Shown here piece by piece: positions 1 to 8,984 of a stretch of 64,000 bases of DNA. The notes under the pieces are model-generated. The model did not search any database, was not told the origin of the DNA, and worked only from the letters and a program-made list of their open reading frames with translations. Position numbers and translations under genes: made by a program. Position 1 is the stretch's first letter; every line of letters starts with the position of its first letter. This DNA comes from Iocasia fonsfrigidae (GTDB lineage: Bacteria > Bacillota > Halanaerobiia > Halanaerobiales > DTU029): assembly GCF_017751145.1 (NCBI RefSeq), contig NZ_CP046640.1, positions 2,150,137 to 2,214,136 on the forward strand, read 5' to 3'.

Positions 1-731
1 TTTACTTTAGTTTGAGCACCAATAGACTCATCACCATCTTTAATTGCCTGAGCCCGCCTTATCTCCATTCTTACAGAAGAATAAAACTTTAAAGCCCTTC
101 CACCTGGAGTTGTCTCCGGGTTCCCAAACATAACCCCAACCTTTTCCCTGATTTGATTGATAAAAATACAAATAGTCTTGGATTTACTTATTGCCCCCGA
201 AAGCTTACGCATGGCCTGTGACATTAATCTTGCCTGTAAACCAACATGACTGTCTCCCATCTCTCCATCTATTTCTGCCTTTGGAACCAGAGCAGCTACC
301 GAATCAATTACAATAACATCTATAGCATTACTCCTCACTAAGGCTTCAGCAATTTCCAGGGCCTCTTCCCCATTATTCGGCTGTGATATCAAGAGATTAT
401 CAATATTAACCCCCAGGTTTTCCGAATACTTTGGATCAAGGGCATGTTCTGCATCTATAAAAGCAGCTATCCCACCCTTTTTCTGGGCTTCAGCTATAAT
501 ATGTAAGGCTAGTGTCGTTTTCCCAGAGGATTCTGGCCCATATATCTCAATAATCCTACCCCTAGGAACCCCTCCTACACCAAGGGCTATATCAAGCGGA
601 AGAGCCCCTGTGGGTATAACCTCTACATTCATTGCTTTAGCCTCTCCCAATTTCATAATTGAACCTTGACCAAACTGTTTTTCAATTCTTTTAATCGCCA
701 TATCAAGCGCTTTTTCTTTTTCGTTAACCAC
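1..731 (-). CDS. recA: RecA recombinase (partial, C-terminus beyond window)
   Basis: RecA forms filaments on single-stranded DNA, drives homologous recombination and triggers LexA self-cleavage in the SOS response. The first 243 or so codons are present; the C-terminal third lies outside the window. Visible motifs are the Walker A stretch GPESSGKTT near residue 65 and the conserved [19 protein letters not shown] segment near residue 220. The start is GTG at 731, placed 8 nt after GAGG; the overlapping ATG is out of frame. An SOS-controlled promoter lies just upstream. Function and frame are certain; only the end is missing. Confidence 0.97.
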   Translation of the reverse strand, partial: MVNEKEKALDMAIKRIEKQFGQGSIMKLGEAKAMNVEVIPTGALPLDIALGVGGVPRGRIIEIYGPESSGKTTLALHIIAEAQKKGGIAAFIDAEHALDPKYSENLGVNIDNLLISQPNNGEEALEIAEALVRSNAIDVIVIDSVAALVPKAEIDGEMGDSHVGLQARLMSQAMRKLSGAISKSKTICIFINQIREKVGVMFGNPETTPGGRALKFYSSVRMEIRRAQAIKDGDESIGAQTKV

Positions 732-763
732 ATTATTCACCTCACAGATAATTTCCTTCTATA

Positions 764-812
764 GAACATTTGTTTATAATTCTATTATAGAACATTTGTT
801 TAGAAAAAACAA
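764..812 (-). promoter_or_regulatory. recA promoter with two LexA (SOS) boxes
   Basis: The minus strand carries -35 TTGTTT (812-807), a 17-bp spacer and -10 TATAAT (789-784). The 12-mer GAACATTTGTTT occurs twice on the plus strand, at 764-775 and 790-801, spaced 26 bp. It fits the Gram-positive LexA consensus GAAC-N4-GTTY with one deviation inside the spacer. One box sits within the -35/-10 spacer and the other just downstream of -10, so LexA binding should block transcription. Confidence 0.88.
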
Positions 813-838
813 GTATATTTTCTTATTATACTATCATA

Positions 839-1405
839 CTATAAAGAAACTGAATATATGTCCTGATAAACAGGGCCATCTGATTTTAATTCACTCTTTA
901 TCAGTGATATTTTTTCCAGGACCATTTCCCCAACAAAAAATTCTTTATTCATTAATTCCTTAATATCACGCGACAATCTTTTCATATCAGTATTTCTTCT
1001 ACTTCTAGCTAGTGTTATATGAGGGGTATATGACCTATCTTCCCTTTTAAATCCTATTTTAACTAATTCATCTTCTAACTTATAGTGTATTATTTTAAGA
1101 TAATCTTCCCCTTTGTCTACCCCTAAATAAAATATTTTAGGATTGTCTGGATATGGAAAAGCACCACTCCCTTTAAAAAGGAGTGGAGCAATTGCTGTTC
1201 CCTGAGCTACTATATCTATAGCTTTTTTTATATCAAAAATTTTATCCCCTTTAACCTCACCCAAAAACCTGAGGGTTATATGATAATGATCCTTTTTAAC
1301 CCATTTTAATCCTGCATTAATTTCCTTTTTTAGAATATCAAGCTGTCTACAGAGATTATCCCGCAGTAAGGCAGGCAATTTAATAGCAATAAAAAGTCTC
1401 ATCAT
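839..1405 (-). CDS. thpR: RNA 2',3'-cyclic phosphodiesterase (2H family, ThpR/LigT)
   Basis: This is a cytoplasmic 2H phosphoesterase that opens 2',3'-cyclic phosphates on RNA ends; family members were first described as 2'-5' RNA ligases. Both signature motifs are visible: HITL near residue 42 and HITL near residue 129. The length (188 aa) is normal. The ATG at 1405 follows AAAGGA, and a second ATG directly behind it could serve. It starts 1 bp after the TPR gene stop, so the two are probably co-transcribed toward recA, which has its own promoter. Confidence 0.9.
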   Translation of the reverse strand: MMRLFIAIKLPALLRDNLCRQLDILKKEINAGLKWVKKDHYHITLRFLGEVKGDKIFDIKKAIDIVAQGTAIAPLLFKGSGAFPYPDNPKIFYLGVDKGEDYLKIIHYKLEDELVKIGFKREDRSYTPHITLARSRRNTDMKRLSRDIKELMNKEFFVGEMVLEKISLIKSELKSDGPVYQDIYSVSL

Positions 1406-1406
1406 A

Positions 1407-2576
1407 CTATTCCTTTAACATTTCAGCCAGCATTCTTTTTGCCTGGACATGACTACTATCTAGATGGATTGCCCTTCTAAGTTCATTAATAGCAGCCTCT
1501 TTCATATCTAAATTTTTATAAGCCAGTGCCAGACTGAAATGAGCAGGTGCATGTTCAGGATTATGCTCCAGGGCTTTTATATACTGTGCCATAGCTTTAT
1601 AAGGACTATCATCTTCCAGGTAAATATCCCCCAGCGCAAGATATGCCCTTACATAGCTTCCATTATACTTGATAGCATCATTATAATATGCTATAGCACT
1701 CTCTATTTCACCTTCCTTTTTATATATCTCAGCCAGGTAATAATATGCCTGATAAATATTTCTATTTTGTTCTACAATAAGCTCAAATTCATCCCTGGCT
1801 TTATCAATATCACCATTACTATATAAAGCAACAGCCAGCTTAGTCCTGATTGCTACAAAACTAGGACTGATCTCTACACCTTTAGACAATATATCTATAG
1901 CAGATTGATAATCTTCTAGCCCTAAATAAATATCCCCCATATTAAGATAAATTGATACATCATCTCTTTTGTCTTCCAGGGCTTTTTCATATGCTGTCAA
2001 GGCCTCTTTAAGTTGACCAGAATCCCTATATAATGAAGCAAGGTTTATATAATCATCTGTTTTACCACTTTTAGCTAAAGAAGCCTCATATTCATTAATA
2101 GCCTCTTCAATATTTCCTAATCCCTGGTGAGTTACAGCCAGATCTTTATGAAAACCAGCAGTATCTATTCCTAACTCCCTTGCTTTAATTAATTCCCTTT
2201 TAGCTTCATTATAGAAGGGACTATCAAAATAACCATCTTTATTCAAGTAAACCTGTCCTAATTCCCAGTGTAAGAGACCAAATTTGTAGCCTATTTCTTC
2301 AAGTGAATTCATATTATTCTTGGCTGCACCCACATTATTTAACTTCAAATAAGCAAGTGTTTGATAATATAAGGCATCGGCTTGATTATGACTATCTTCT
2401 GCCAGGTAATCATTAAAATTAATTATTGCATCTTCATATGAACCATTATAGTATTTACTTATCCCTTCCAGTAATAAACCATGGTCAGCAGATACTAGAC
2501 CGGTTTGTACTATCATTACAAAGGCTAATAAAAACAAAACCATATATATTCGTTTTTCTTTAAACATATCATCCAT
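1407..2576 (-). CDS. Exported tetratricopeptide-repeat protein
   Basis: The 389-aa protein has a hydrophobic N-terminal segment (about residues 11-30) that looks like a signal peptide or membrane anchor. It is followed by consecutive TPR units to the end, with repeated patterns such as A.Y..A..YN.S and A...L...Y. TPRs bind other proteins, so this is probably an extracytoplasmic scaffold. It is sandwiched between cinA and thpR and likely shares their transcript. No enzymatic domain is seen and the partner is unknown. Confidence 0.85.
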   Translation of the reverse strand: MDDMFKEKRIYMVLFLLAFVMIVQTGLVSADHGLLLEGISKYYNGSYEDAIINFNDYLAEDSHNQADALYYQTLAYLKLNNVGAAKNNMNSLEEIGYKFGLLHWELGQVYLNKDGYFDSPFYNEAKRELIKARELGIDTAGFHKDLAVTHQGLGNIEEAINEYEASLAKSGKTDDYINLASLYRDSGQLKEALTAYEKALEDKRDDVSIYLNMGDIYLGLEDYQSAIDILSKGVEISPSFVAIRTKLAVALYSNGDIDKARDEFELIVEQNRNIYQAYYYLAEIYKKEGEIESAIAYYNDAIKYNGSYVRAYLALGDIYLEDDSPYKAMAQYIKALEHNPEHAPAHFSLALAYKNLDMKEAAINELRRAIHLDSSHVQAKRMLAEMLKE

Positions 2577-2636
2577 CCTCCTTAAAGATTAATTAAGAAT
2601 ATTAAAGACACTTATTTATTATATTCATGTTTATCT

Positions 2637-3881
2637 TTAAAACTCCTGCCCATTTACCAGATATCTATAAAGGTAATATAAGGCATATTGCGTACTCATC
2701 CATTTGTTCCAGGCCCGATCATTACGCAGCTTGAGTTTGAATGTCTGGCTATAATCATCAATGGCTAATCCTAGATATACAAGTCCTACAGGTTTTCCCT
2801 GACTACCACCCCCAGGACCGGCTATTCCGGTAATCGCTATCCCTATATCAGTACTCATATTATCCTTAATGCCCTCTGCCATTTCCTGAGCAGTCTCTGC
2901 ACTCACAGCACCATATTTTTTAAGGGTATTTTCCTCAACCCCCAAAAGCTCATGTTTCACCTGGTTACTATAGACTATTACTCCTCCCTGGAAATATTCT
3001 GAACTTCCAGCTATATTTGTTATTCTATCCCCCAAAAGACCTCCTGTACAGGATTCAGCAGTTGCAATGCTTAATCCTTTTTCTTTTAATAATTCCGCAA
3101 CTACAACTGCTAACCCCTTATCATCACTGCCATAGACATATTCGCCAACTCTTTCTCTAATCCCTTTTTCAACAGCAGCAATTAATTCCCCTGCTTTTTC
3201 TTTAGAACTGGCCTTGGAAGTTATCCTAATCTTTACCTCCCCTTTGCCTGCCAGTAATGCGATAGTAGGGTTTGTCTGTTTATCAAGTATATCCTTAATT
3301 TCCATCTCTAAAGAAGATTCACCTATTCCAAAAAAATTTAAAACCCTTGATTGAATCAACCCAGCACTTAATTCCTTTAAATAAGGTAAAACCTTTCTTT
3401 CAAGCATGTCTTTCATTTCTCCTGGAACACCTGGCATTGATATTATTATTATGTCATCTCTTTCCAACAATATACCAGGGGCAGTACCCTTTTCATTAGG
3501 AATTTCAGTAGCACCTTCAGGAAGGCAGGCCTGTTTTTCATTATTTACAGTCATAGAATAGTTTTTTTCTCTAAAGTAGTTCTTGATTGCAGTTAATAGT
3601 CTTTCATCTTTCTTTAACTCCAAACCCATACTGGCAGCAATTGCTTCCCTTGTAAGGTCATCATCAGTTGGTCCCAGTCCACCAGTTGTAATAATAATAT
3701 CAGCCCTCTGTTGAGCCCTTTTGATAGTTGCAGTTATTCTTGCCAGATTATCACCAACAGTTGATACATAGTGTATATCAAAACCATTTTCAGTTAATTT
3801 TTCAGCAATATAGGCTGAATTAGTGTCTATAATATCCCCCAGTAATAACTCTGTACCAATAGAAATTATCTCTACAATCAC
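2637..3881 (-). CDS. cinA: CinA: competence/damage-inducible protein, NMN deamidase
   Basis: Two domains are visible. An N-terminal MoCF-type domain (about residues 1-165) contains GGLGPTDDDLT. A C-terminal CinA/PncC domain (about 250-410) contains ATAESCTGGLLGDRIT and GIAGPGGG; family members deamidate NMN and hydrolyse ADP-ribose in pyridine nucleotide salvage. A longer reading to TTG at 3896 is possible, but that codon overlaps the Shine-Dalgarno GGAGAGG. I therefore place the start at GTG 3881, giving MIVEIISIGTELL, the usual family N-terminus. cinA lying upstream of recA is typical of Firmicutes. Confidence 0.93.
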   Translation of the reverse strand: MIVEIISIGTELLLGDIIDTNSAYIAEKLTENGFDIHYVSTVGDNLARITATIKRAQQRADIIITTGGLGPTDDDLTREAIAASMGLELKKDERLLTAIKNYFREKNYSMTVNNEKQACLPEGATEIPNEKGTAPGILLERDDIIIISMPGVPGEMKDMLERKVLPYLKELSAGLIQSRVLNFFGIGESSLEMEIKDILDKQTNPTIALLAGKGEVKIRITSKASSKEKAGELIAAVEKGIRERVGEYVYGSDDKGLAVVVAELLKEKGLSIATAESCTGGLLGDRITNIAGSSEYFQGGVIVYSNQVKHELLGVEENTLKKYGAVSAETAQEMAEGIKDNMSTDIGIAITGIAGPGGGSQGKPVGLVYLGLAIDDYSQTFKLKLRNDRAWNKWMSTQYALYYLYRYLVNGQEF

Positions 3882-3996
3882 AAATATCCTCTCCAATCCC
3901 TTCTTGAAAAAATAGCAGTATCAATAATTATTAGATATGTAAATCATAGTATAATACCTATATTTATTATAACATAAAATATTAAAAGCAGACAGG

Positions 3997-4050
3997 GGAC
4001 ATTTTACCCGAGAGTAATAGAATAAAATTTCTTTACCAGATAAAATGTCC
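3997..4050. repeat. Imperfect 54-bp palindrome in the AAA protease/cinA spacer
   Basis: GGACATTTTA (3997-4006) and TAAAATGTCC (4041-4050) are perfect inverted arms around a partly symmetric centre. The hairpin lies 11 bp beyond the stop of the FtsH-like gene on the minus strand, but there is no clear T-tract. It may be a weak terminator or the remnant of a small mobile repeat. No second copy was found in the window. Confidence 0.5.
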
Positions 4051-4061
4051 ATCTATCCCAC

Positions 4062-5549
4062 TTAAGCAGACTTACTAATCTCCAATAATTTTCTAAGCTC
4101 ATCACCAGAAAATCTTTCATTATTAATAAGCTGGTCTGCAATATCTTTAACAATTTCTTTGTTATCTTTAATTAATCCCCGAACAAAATTCTCAATTTCA
4201 GTAAAGATTTTGGTCATCTCCTGATGTAGTAATTCTTTGGGTATAGCATTTTCATCTACTACACCAAGTTCAGTCATACCAGAGGTAACCATTATTTTTA
4301 CTAATTTTACAGCCTTTTCAAAATCATTTTTAGCTCCAGTACTTCTACTATCCAGAAGTATTTCTTCTGCCGCTGCCCCTGCAATACAAACACTGATTTG
4401 CTTTTCTATATAATCTTTGGTCTGTAAATAAAAATCATCTTCCTGATTATGTCTTACATAACCAAGGGCCCGTCCTCTTGATGTTATAGTAATAGTAGAC
4501 ACTGAACCAGGATTTAAAATTTCCCCAATCAGGGCATGACCGGTTTCATGAATAGCCACCCTTTTTAATTCTTCTTTAGCCGGGCGTCTATCAAGCTTTT
4601 CCCCCATAATCACTTTATCGATAGCTTCCATAAAATGTCTTTGTTTTATTTTTTCTGAACCTTCCCTTAAAGCAAAAATAGCTGCCTCATTAGCCAGATT
4701 TTCTAGATGTGCACCAGAAAACCTGAAAGTGTCCTGGGCTATTTTTTCTAAATCAACCCCATCATCTAGTGGTTTATTGGCTGTATGGAGTTCAAGAATA
4801 CTTAAGCGCCCTTTTTTTGCAGGAAGATCAACCTGGACTATTCTATCAAAACGACCTGGCCTTAATAGGGCCTGATCAAGAATATCGATCCTATTTGTAG
4901 CAGCCATTACCAGGAGTTGAACATCATCATCGACAGATAACCCATCCATCTCTACCAGTAATTGATTTAGGGTTTGATCATATTCTAAATGACTGGTAAC
5001 CTGTCCACGCTTACTACCAAGGATATCAATTTCATCAATAAAAATAATAGCACTATCCTTACCAGTTTTTTTAGCAGATTGTTTGGCATCTTTAAATAGG
5101 TTTCTAACCCTTTTAGCACCTAAACCAGCATACATTTCTATAAACTCACTACCTGAAGTTGCTTTAAAAACAGAGTCAGTATATCTAGCGGCAGCCTTGG
5201 CTAGCATTGTTTTACCAGTACCAGGAGGTCCGCTCAATAATATTCCTTTAATTGCCCTTATTCCCATATATTTTATTCCATTGATATCTTTAATAAAATC
5301 AAGTGCTTCCATTAATTCCTTTTTGGCAGAATCCTGTCCACCAATATCGTTAAACCTTACTAAAGGAATTTTCTTATCAGTAGAACCCTTATTAGCAGTT
5401 GATGAACCGGTAATACCTCCATTAGTCAGCATCTGCCACATAAAAAAAGTTAAGAAGGATAGAAAAATAAGTGGTAGGATATTAAACCCCTGTAAAGCCA
5501 GTATAATTAATGTGGAAATAACTATTCCAATTCCAATCTCTTTAACCAT
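4062..5549 (-). CDS. FtsH-like membrane AAA+ zinc metalloprotease, short form
   Basis: The protein has a short hydrophobic N-terminus (about residues 5-40), an AAA+ ATPase and an M41-type peptidase. Visible are Walker A GPPGTGKT (about 107-114), Walker B IIFIDEID, the second region of homology LLRPGRFDR, and the zinc site HETGH (about 334-338). It has about 495 aa and lacks the extracytoplasmic domain between two membrane helices found in canonical FtsH (about 600+ aa). The start is ATG 5549, eight nt after GGGGG; a GTG at 5558 abuts that site. It overlaps the upstream small membrane protein gene by 8 bp, suggesting translational coupling. Confidence 0.88.
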   Translation of the reverse strand: MVKEIGIGIVISTLIILALQGFNILPLIFLSFLTFFMWQMLTNGGITGSSTANKGSTDKKIPLVRFNDIGGQDSAKKELMEALDFIKDINGIKYMGIRAIKGILLSGPPGTGKTMLAKAAARYTDSVFKATSGSEFIEMYAGLGAKRVRNLFKDAKQSAKKTGKDSAIIFIDEIDILGSKRGQVTSHLEYDQTLNQLLVEMDGLSVDDDVQLLVMAATNRIDILDQALLRPGRFDRIVQVDLPAKKGRLSILELHTANKPLDDGVDLEKIAQDTFRFSGAHLENLANEAAIFALREGSEKIKQRHFMEAIDKVIMGEKLDRRPAKEELKRVAIHETGHALIGEILNPGSVSTITITSRGRALGYVRHNQEDDFYLQTKDYIEKQISVCIAGAAAEEILLDSRSTGAKNDFEKAVKLVKIMVTSGMTELGVVDENAIPKELLHQEMTKIFTEIENFVRGLIKDNKEIVKDIADQLINNERFSGDELRKLLEISKSA

Positions 5550-6096
5550 TTGAGCCACCCCCTTCTGTGTGAACTGTTATTGTCTTATTATAAGGAATCT
5601 TCTTATATAGAGATGTTTTATCTCCATTTAATTGAAAATAGACTGCCTCATTATCTATCCAGAGCTTATAATCTGTAAATTCACTTTCCTCAACAACCTC
5701 TGCTACATTCTCTTCCATAGTAACAAATTTACTGGTTTTTATACCCTCATAGATTGCATAGTGTAATCGATAATATACATTATCAAGGTCACTATTAGAC
5801 TCATTTTTTATTATTATACTGCCTTTATCATTTATCTTACTATCAGCAAAAATGCCTTCTATCTCTTTATAGACATGATAGAAATCAATAGCCGGGTCAA
5901 GACTCAAAATCATATCCATCTTACCATCTTTATTTACCATTTCTACCTCTTTAACACCATCAACCCCTGCTATCTCTTCTTTGATAGGTTTATCAATATT
6001 ATATACTTTATAAAAGTGTTGTCCTACAAAAAATGAAATTAATACTAATAAGATAACAATAGCTACAATATTTATTTTGACACCCTTAAATTCCAT
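5542..6096 (-). CDS. Single-pass membrane protein coupled to the FtsH-like protease
   Basis: The 184-aa protein has one N-terminal transmembrane segment (about residues 9-28) and an acidic soluble domain predicted outside the membrane. I recognise no family. It is translated from ATG 6096 after a strong AGGAGG, and its end overlaps the start of the short FtsH-like protease gene. Its layout (one helix plus an external domain) is what the short protease lacks, so it may be a partner or the missing extracytoplasmic module. That is inference from gene order and topology only. Confidence 0.75.
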   Translation of the reverse strand: MEFKGVKINIVAIVILLVLISFFVGQHFYKVYNIDKPIKEEIAGVDGVKEVEMVNKDGKMDMILSLDPAIDFYHVYKEIEGIFADSKINDKGSIIIKNESNSDLDNVYYRLHYAIYEGIKTSKFVTMEENVAEVVEESEFTDYKLWIDNEAVYFQLNGDKTSLYKKIPYNKTITVHTEGGGSNG

Positions 6097-6190
6097 TATA
6101 ATCCTCCTCTCTATTTAACTAAGGTACATATTTTATTATAACATCATATAACTTATGTTTCTATGATATAATGTTTGTAATCTTTTCCAT

Positions 6191-6232
6191 CAAAATAAAG
6201 ACCTGAATTAAGGCAGTTAATAAATCAGGTCT
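6191..6232 (-). terminator. Terminator-like hairpin after pgsA
   Basis: AGACCTGA (6199-6206) pairs with TCAGGTCT (6225-6232), and flanking AT pairs extend the stem. On the minus strand it is followed by a T-rich stretch (TTTATTTTGA). It lies 20 bp past the pgsA stop. The T-tract is interrupted, so strength is uncertain. Confidence 0.6.
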
Positions 6233-6252
6233 AAAATAATTATTATCTTTAT

Positions 6253-6807
6253 TCAACCCTTTTCTTCATGAAAAAAATCAATATTAGTTTTAGTAAAATA
6301 GTCAATACCAGAAATAATTGTAATAATCACAGCAATCCATAATAAAATATTTCCTATATCAAGAGGCAATCTTATTAAATCCGAGTCTATTATTACAGCT
6401 ATAACAGCTGCAATCTGTAACCCCGTTTTCCACTTGCCCCATTTACTGGCAGCTATCACCTTACCTTCACTTGCTGATATTACCCGCAATCCAGTTACTG
6501 CCAGTTCCCGGCCAATAATTATAATAGCAGGCCAGGCAGAAATCTCACCTAAAGCAACAAAAGAGATTAGAGCAGCACTTATTAATAGCTTATCAGCCAG
6601 AGGGTCAAGTATCTTTCCAAACTTGGTTATCTTCTGCTGTTTTCTTGCTAGATAACCATCCAGTCCATCTGTAATAGCGGCTACGATAAAAACAAACAAG
6701 GCAATTATTTCGAAAAAAACCGGATGGCTTTCCCTCAATAACAAGAATAACATAAAAATCGGCACTAATATTACCCTGCCTAAAGTCAATTTATTTGGTA
6801 AGTTCAT
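6253..6807 (-). CDS. pgsA: CDP-diacylglycerol--glycerol-3-phosphate 3-phosphatidyltransferase
   Basis: This enzyme makes phosphatidylglycerol phosphate in the inner membrane, the committed step to phosphatidylglycerol and cardiolipin. The CDP-alcohol phosphotransferase motif DG-x2-AR-x8-G-x3-D-x3-D is complete around residues 49-71 (DGLDGYLAR ... DPLADK). Several hydrophobic helices and the length of 184 aa are normal. Its ATG overlaps the rimO stop in an ATGA junction, so the two are translationally coupled. In Bacillus pgsA sits beside cinA-recA as here. Confidence 0.95.
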   Translation of the reverse strand: MNLPNKLTLGRVILVPIFMLFLLLRESHPVFFEIIALFVFIVAAITDGLDGYLARKQQKITKFGKILDPLADKLLISAALISFVALGEISAWPAIIIIGRELAVTGLRVISASEGKVIAASKWGKWKTGLQIAAVIAVIIDSDLIRLPLDIGNILLWIAVIITIISGIDYFTKTNIDFFHEEKG

Positions 6808-8123
6808 TTAATTATCTCTCCTATTAAATCATATTCGTAGGCATCACTGACTTTACAATAGAGCAGATCACCTTTCCTATAACTTTTTACAGCTAGATAG
6901 ACCTGATTATCAATCTCAGGCGCATCATATCTGCTCCGTCCAATTGCATATTCATCTGTAATTTCATCGATTAATACCTCTATATTTTTCCCCACTAGTC
7001 TCTGATTATTATTATAAGATATCTCCCGTTGAATTTCCATTATCTTTTGATACCTTTCTTCTTTAATATCCTCAGGAATCTGTCCGCTATATGATGAAGC
7101 CGGGGTATCCTCTTCAGCAGAATACTTAAAAACACCTAATCTATCAAACCTTATCTGCTGGATAAAATCTATTAAATCCCTGAAGTCTTCATCTGTTTCA
7201 CCTGGAAAACCTACTATTAATGAAGTTCTGAGGGCAATACCTGGTATTTCCCTTCTAATTTTTTTTATCCTAGTAAGGAGTTGAGACCTTCTACCTGTTC
7301 TATTCATTCTTTTTCTTATTTTATTTGAAGAATGTTGTACAGGAAGATCAAGGTAATTGCAAATCTTATCACTATTAGCCATTATACTAATAAGTCTGTT
7401 GTTAATCCTTTCGGGATAACTATACATTATTCTCAACCATTTAAGATTTTTAATCTCATTTAATTTTTCTAACAAGTCAGCTAGGGCAGGTTTTCCATAT
7501 ATGTCCAGCCCGTAACAGGTAGTATCCTGAGCAACTAATATAATCTCTTTAACACCCTTTTCTACAAACCCTGCTACTTCTTCGTAAATATCTTCCATTT
7601 GACGGCTGTATAAAGGACCCCTTATTCTAGGTATACTACAGTAACTACAATTATTATTACAACCTTCTGCTATTTTAACATAAGCATAATGTAGTTCTGA
7701 TAAGACCCTCGCCTGTGAAGATTTATATGAAAATGCTGGAGAAGCCACTCTATTAACCCTATTTCCACTTAGGGTAAGTTTTAGAATATTTGTTATTTCA
7801 TCAAATTTACTCGTTCCTATAATTGCATCAACTTCAGGTAGTTCATTTAGTATTTCATCTCTATATCTCTGAGTAAGACAGCCAGTTACAATAATAGACT
7901 TACACTGCCCCTGTTTTTTTAACTGACCAGCCTGAATTATTGTATCAATTGATTCTTCCCTGGCATCCTGAATAAATCCACAAGTATTAATTATTATTAT
8001 ATCAGCATTAGCTGGATTATCTATTATACAAATATCATCATCTTTCGATAAAACCCCCAACATAAGTTCACTATCCACCTGATTTTTGGAGCAACCAAGA
8101 CTGATTAATGATGTTGTAATCAT
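6804..8123 (-). CDS. rimO: Ribosomal protein S12 methylthiotransferase RimO
   Basis: RimO adds a methylthio group to an aspartate of ribosomal protein S12. The order is an N-terminal UPF0004 domain with cysteines in LGCSKNQVDSE, NTCGF and TGCL, a radical SAM core with the cluster motif CNNNCSYC near residue 155, and a C-terminal TRAM domain. SLGCSKNQVDSE and the length (439 aa) fit RimO better than MiaB. The start is ATG 8123 after AAAGGA. It overlaps pgsA by 4 bp. Confidence 0.95.
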   Translation of the reverse strand: MITTSLISLGCSKNQVDSELMLGVLSKDDDICIIDNPANADIIIINTCGFIQDAREESIDTIIQAGQLKKQGQCKSIIVTGCLTQRYRDEILNELPEVDAIIGTSKFDEITNILKLTLSGNRVNRVASPAFSYKSSQARVLSELHYAYVKIAEGCNNNCSYCSIPRIRGPLYSRQMEDIYEEVAGFVEKGVKEIILVAQDTTCYGLDIYGKPALADLLEKLNEIKNLKWLRIMYSYPERINNRLISIMANSDKICNYLDLPVQHSSNKIRKRMNRTGRRSQLLTRIKKIRREIPGIALRTSLIVGFPGETDEDFRDLIDFIQQIRFDRLGVFKYSAEEDTPASSYSGQIPEDIKEERYQKIMEIQREISYNNNQRLVGKNIEVLIDEITDEYAIGRSRYDAPEIDNQVYLAVKSYRKGDLLYCKVSDAYEYDLIGEIIK

Positions 8124-8168
8124 AAGAATTCCTTTCTAATCAAATTCTAATAAAAGTGACTGCTATAC

Positions 8169-8191
8169 AAAAAAGCCCATAAAAAGGGCTT
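8169..8191 (-). terminator. Rho-independent terminator after tRNA-Pro(GGG)
   Basis: AGCCC/GGGCT form a compact hairpin (8174-8190) followed on the minus strand by six T residues. It lies 45 bp downstream of the tRNA and upstream of rimO. Confidence 0.85.
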
Positions 8192-8234
8192 CTACTTGAA
8201 ATTTAATCTATAATTATTAATTCAAATTCTAGAA

Positions 8235-8311
8235 TGGTCGGGTTGCCGGGATTTGAACCCGGGACCTCACGCCCCCCAGACGTGCGCGCTACCTAGCTGC
8301 GCCACAACCCG
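8235..8311 (-). tRNA. tRNA-Pro (anticodon GGG)
   Basis: The 77-nt cloverleaf has acceptor CGGGTTG/CAACCCG, discriminator A and an encoded CCA. The anticodon loop CTGGGGG gives GGG. The T-arm GTTCAAATC is standard. It complements tRNA-Pro(UGG) at 15952. Confidence 0.97.
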
Positions 8312-8375
8312 AAACAAGATTAATTATATATAATTATAAATTCTTTGTCAAGAAAAGAATCCTACAGATTATAAT

Positions 8376-8690
8376 TTATTTAATAAATTCCTTTAATTTC
8401 AGGTTTTCTATTGTTTTATCCTGATTATCTGTAACCACAAATACCTCCTGGATTGAAGAACTAGTTTTTCCCAGTAATTTAATACCACTTGCAGTCTTAT
8501 ACTTCAATTGTAGATAAGCCTGTATTCCACTTCCTTTACGTCTGTTTATTCGCCCTGGAATAATACTCTTTACCGTCTTCATCATAGCAATCTCCTCTAG
8601 AAAAGGAAAAATATCACTCAAAATTGTATGTTCCTGTTTAATCTTATTGGACCGATATCTATTTTCTGACACACTTAACCACTTCCTCAT
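8376..8690 (-). CDS. Small protein resembling the DUF2103 family
   Basis: This 104-aa soluble protein is of unknown function. Its middle and C-terminus (HTILSDIFPFLEEI, IIPGRI and QEVFVVTD) resemble, from memory, DUF2103 proteins annotated as putative metal-binding; I cannot confirm that by search. The start is uncertain: ATG 8690 lacks a convincing ribosome binding site, and GTG 8672 (MSENRYRSN) is an alternative. It lies between tRNA-Pro and the degenerate tRNA-Thr copy, just outside the decayed island. Confidence 0.65.
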   Translation of the reverse strand: MRKWLSVSENRYRSNKIKQEHTILSDIFPFLEEIAMMKTVKSIIPGRINRRKGSGIQAYLQLKYKTASGIKLLGKTSSSIQEVFVVTDNQDKTIENLKLKEFIK

Positions 8691-8826
8691 TAGAAAAAAT
8701 TATATCACTATGTCTATAATTATGCAAGATTATATCATACCTATTTAATATGTATTAATAAGGTACTATAATAATTAGTAATTTTATATTTTTTAAACAA
8801 AAAAAACGTAAGGCCTTATGTTTCAA

Positions 8827-8887
8827 TGGAGCTAACAACAAGACTTAAACCAATAAGCCACCGATTACAAGTTAGCTTTTCTACCAA
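8827..8887 (-). pseudogene. Degenerate tRNA-Thr(UGU) 3' part; probable attachment-site relic
   Basis: About 61 bp align with the intact tRNA-Thr at 11262-11337, from the encoded CCA end through the T-arm and anticodon loop (GATTACAAGT retained) to the D-loop, at roughly 80% identity. The 5' acceptor and D-stem parts are missing. Many differences are GC to AT, as expected from drift in an unselected copy. Orientation is the same as the intact gene, the arrangement left by an element that integrated at the tRNA 3' end. Confidence 0.8.
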
Positions 8888-8896
8888 TAATATAGG

Positions 8897-8942
8897 CTAA
8901 AAAAAAGACCCACAAACTATGCCTGTAGGCTTTAAGTCTTTA
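8897..8942 (-). terminator. Terminator after the small coiled-coil gene
   Basis: AAAGAC/GTCTTT and CCTACA/TGTGGG form a two-part stem, followed on the minus strand by eight T residues. It is placed 43 bp beyond the stop of the 61-aa reading frame. Confidence 0.75.
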
Positions 8943-8984
8943 AAGAACTTTACTTGCTTTTTCAGAACAGCTCCTTTAGGTCAG

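Noticed and set aside
6804-8123. MiaB instead of RimO
   Set aside because: The N-terminal SLGCSKNQVDSE signature and overall length fit RimO; MiaB has a different cysteine context (GCQMN).
8716-8745. ATAATTATGCAAGATTATATC as another repeat-family end
   Set aside because: Only the AATTATGCAAGA core matches; no TAAG end, loop or stem follows, so chance in AT-rich DNA is more likely.
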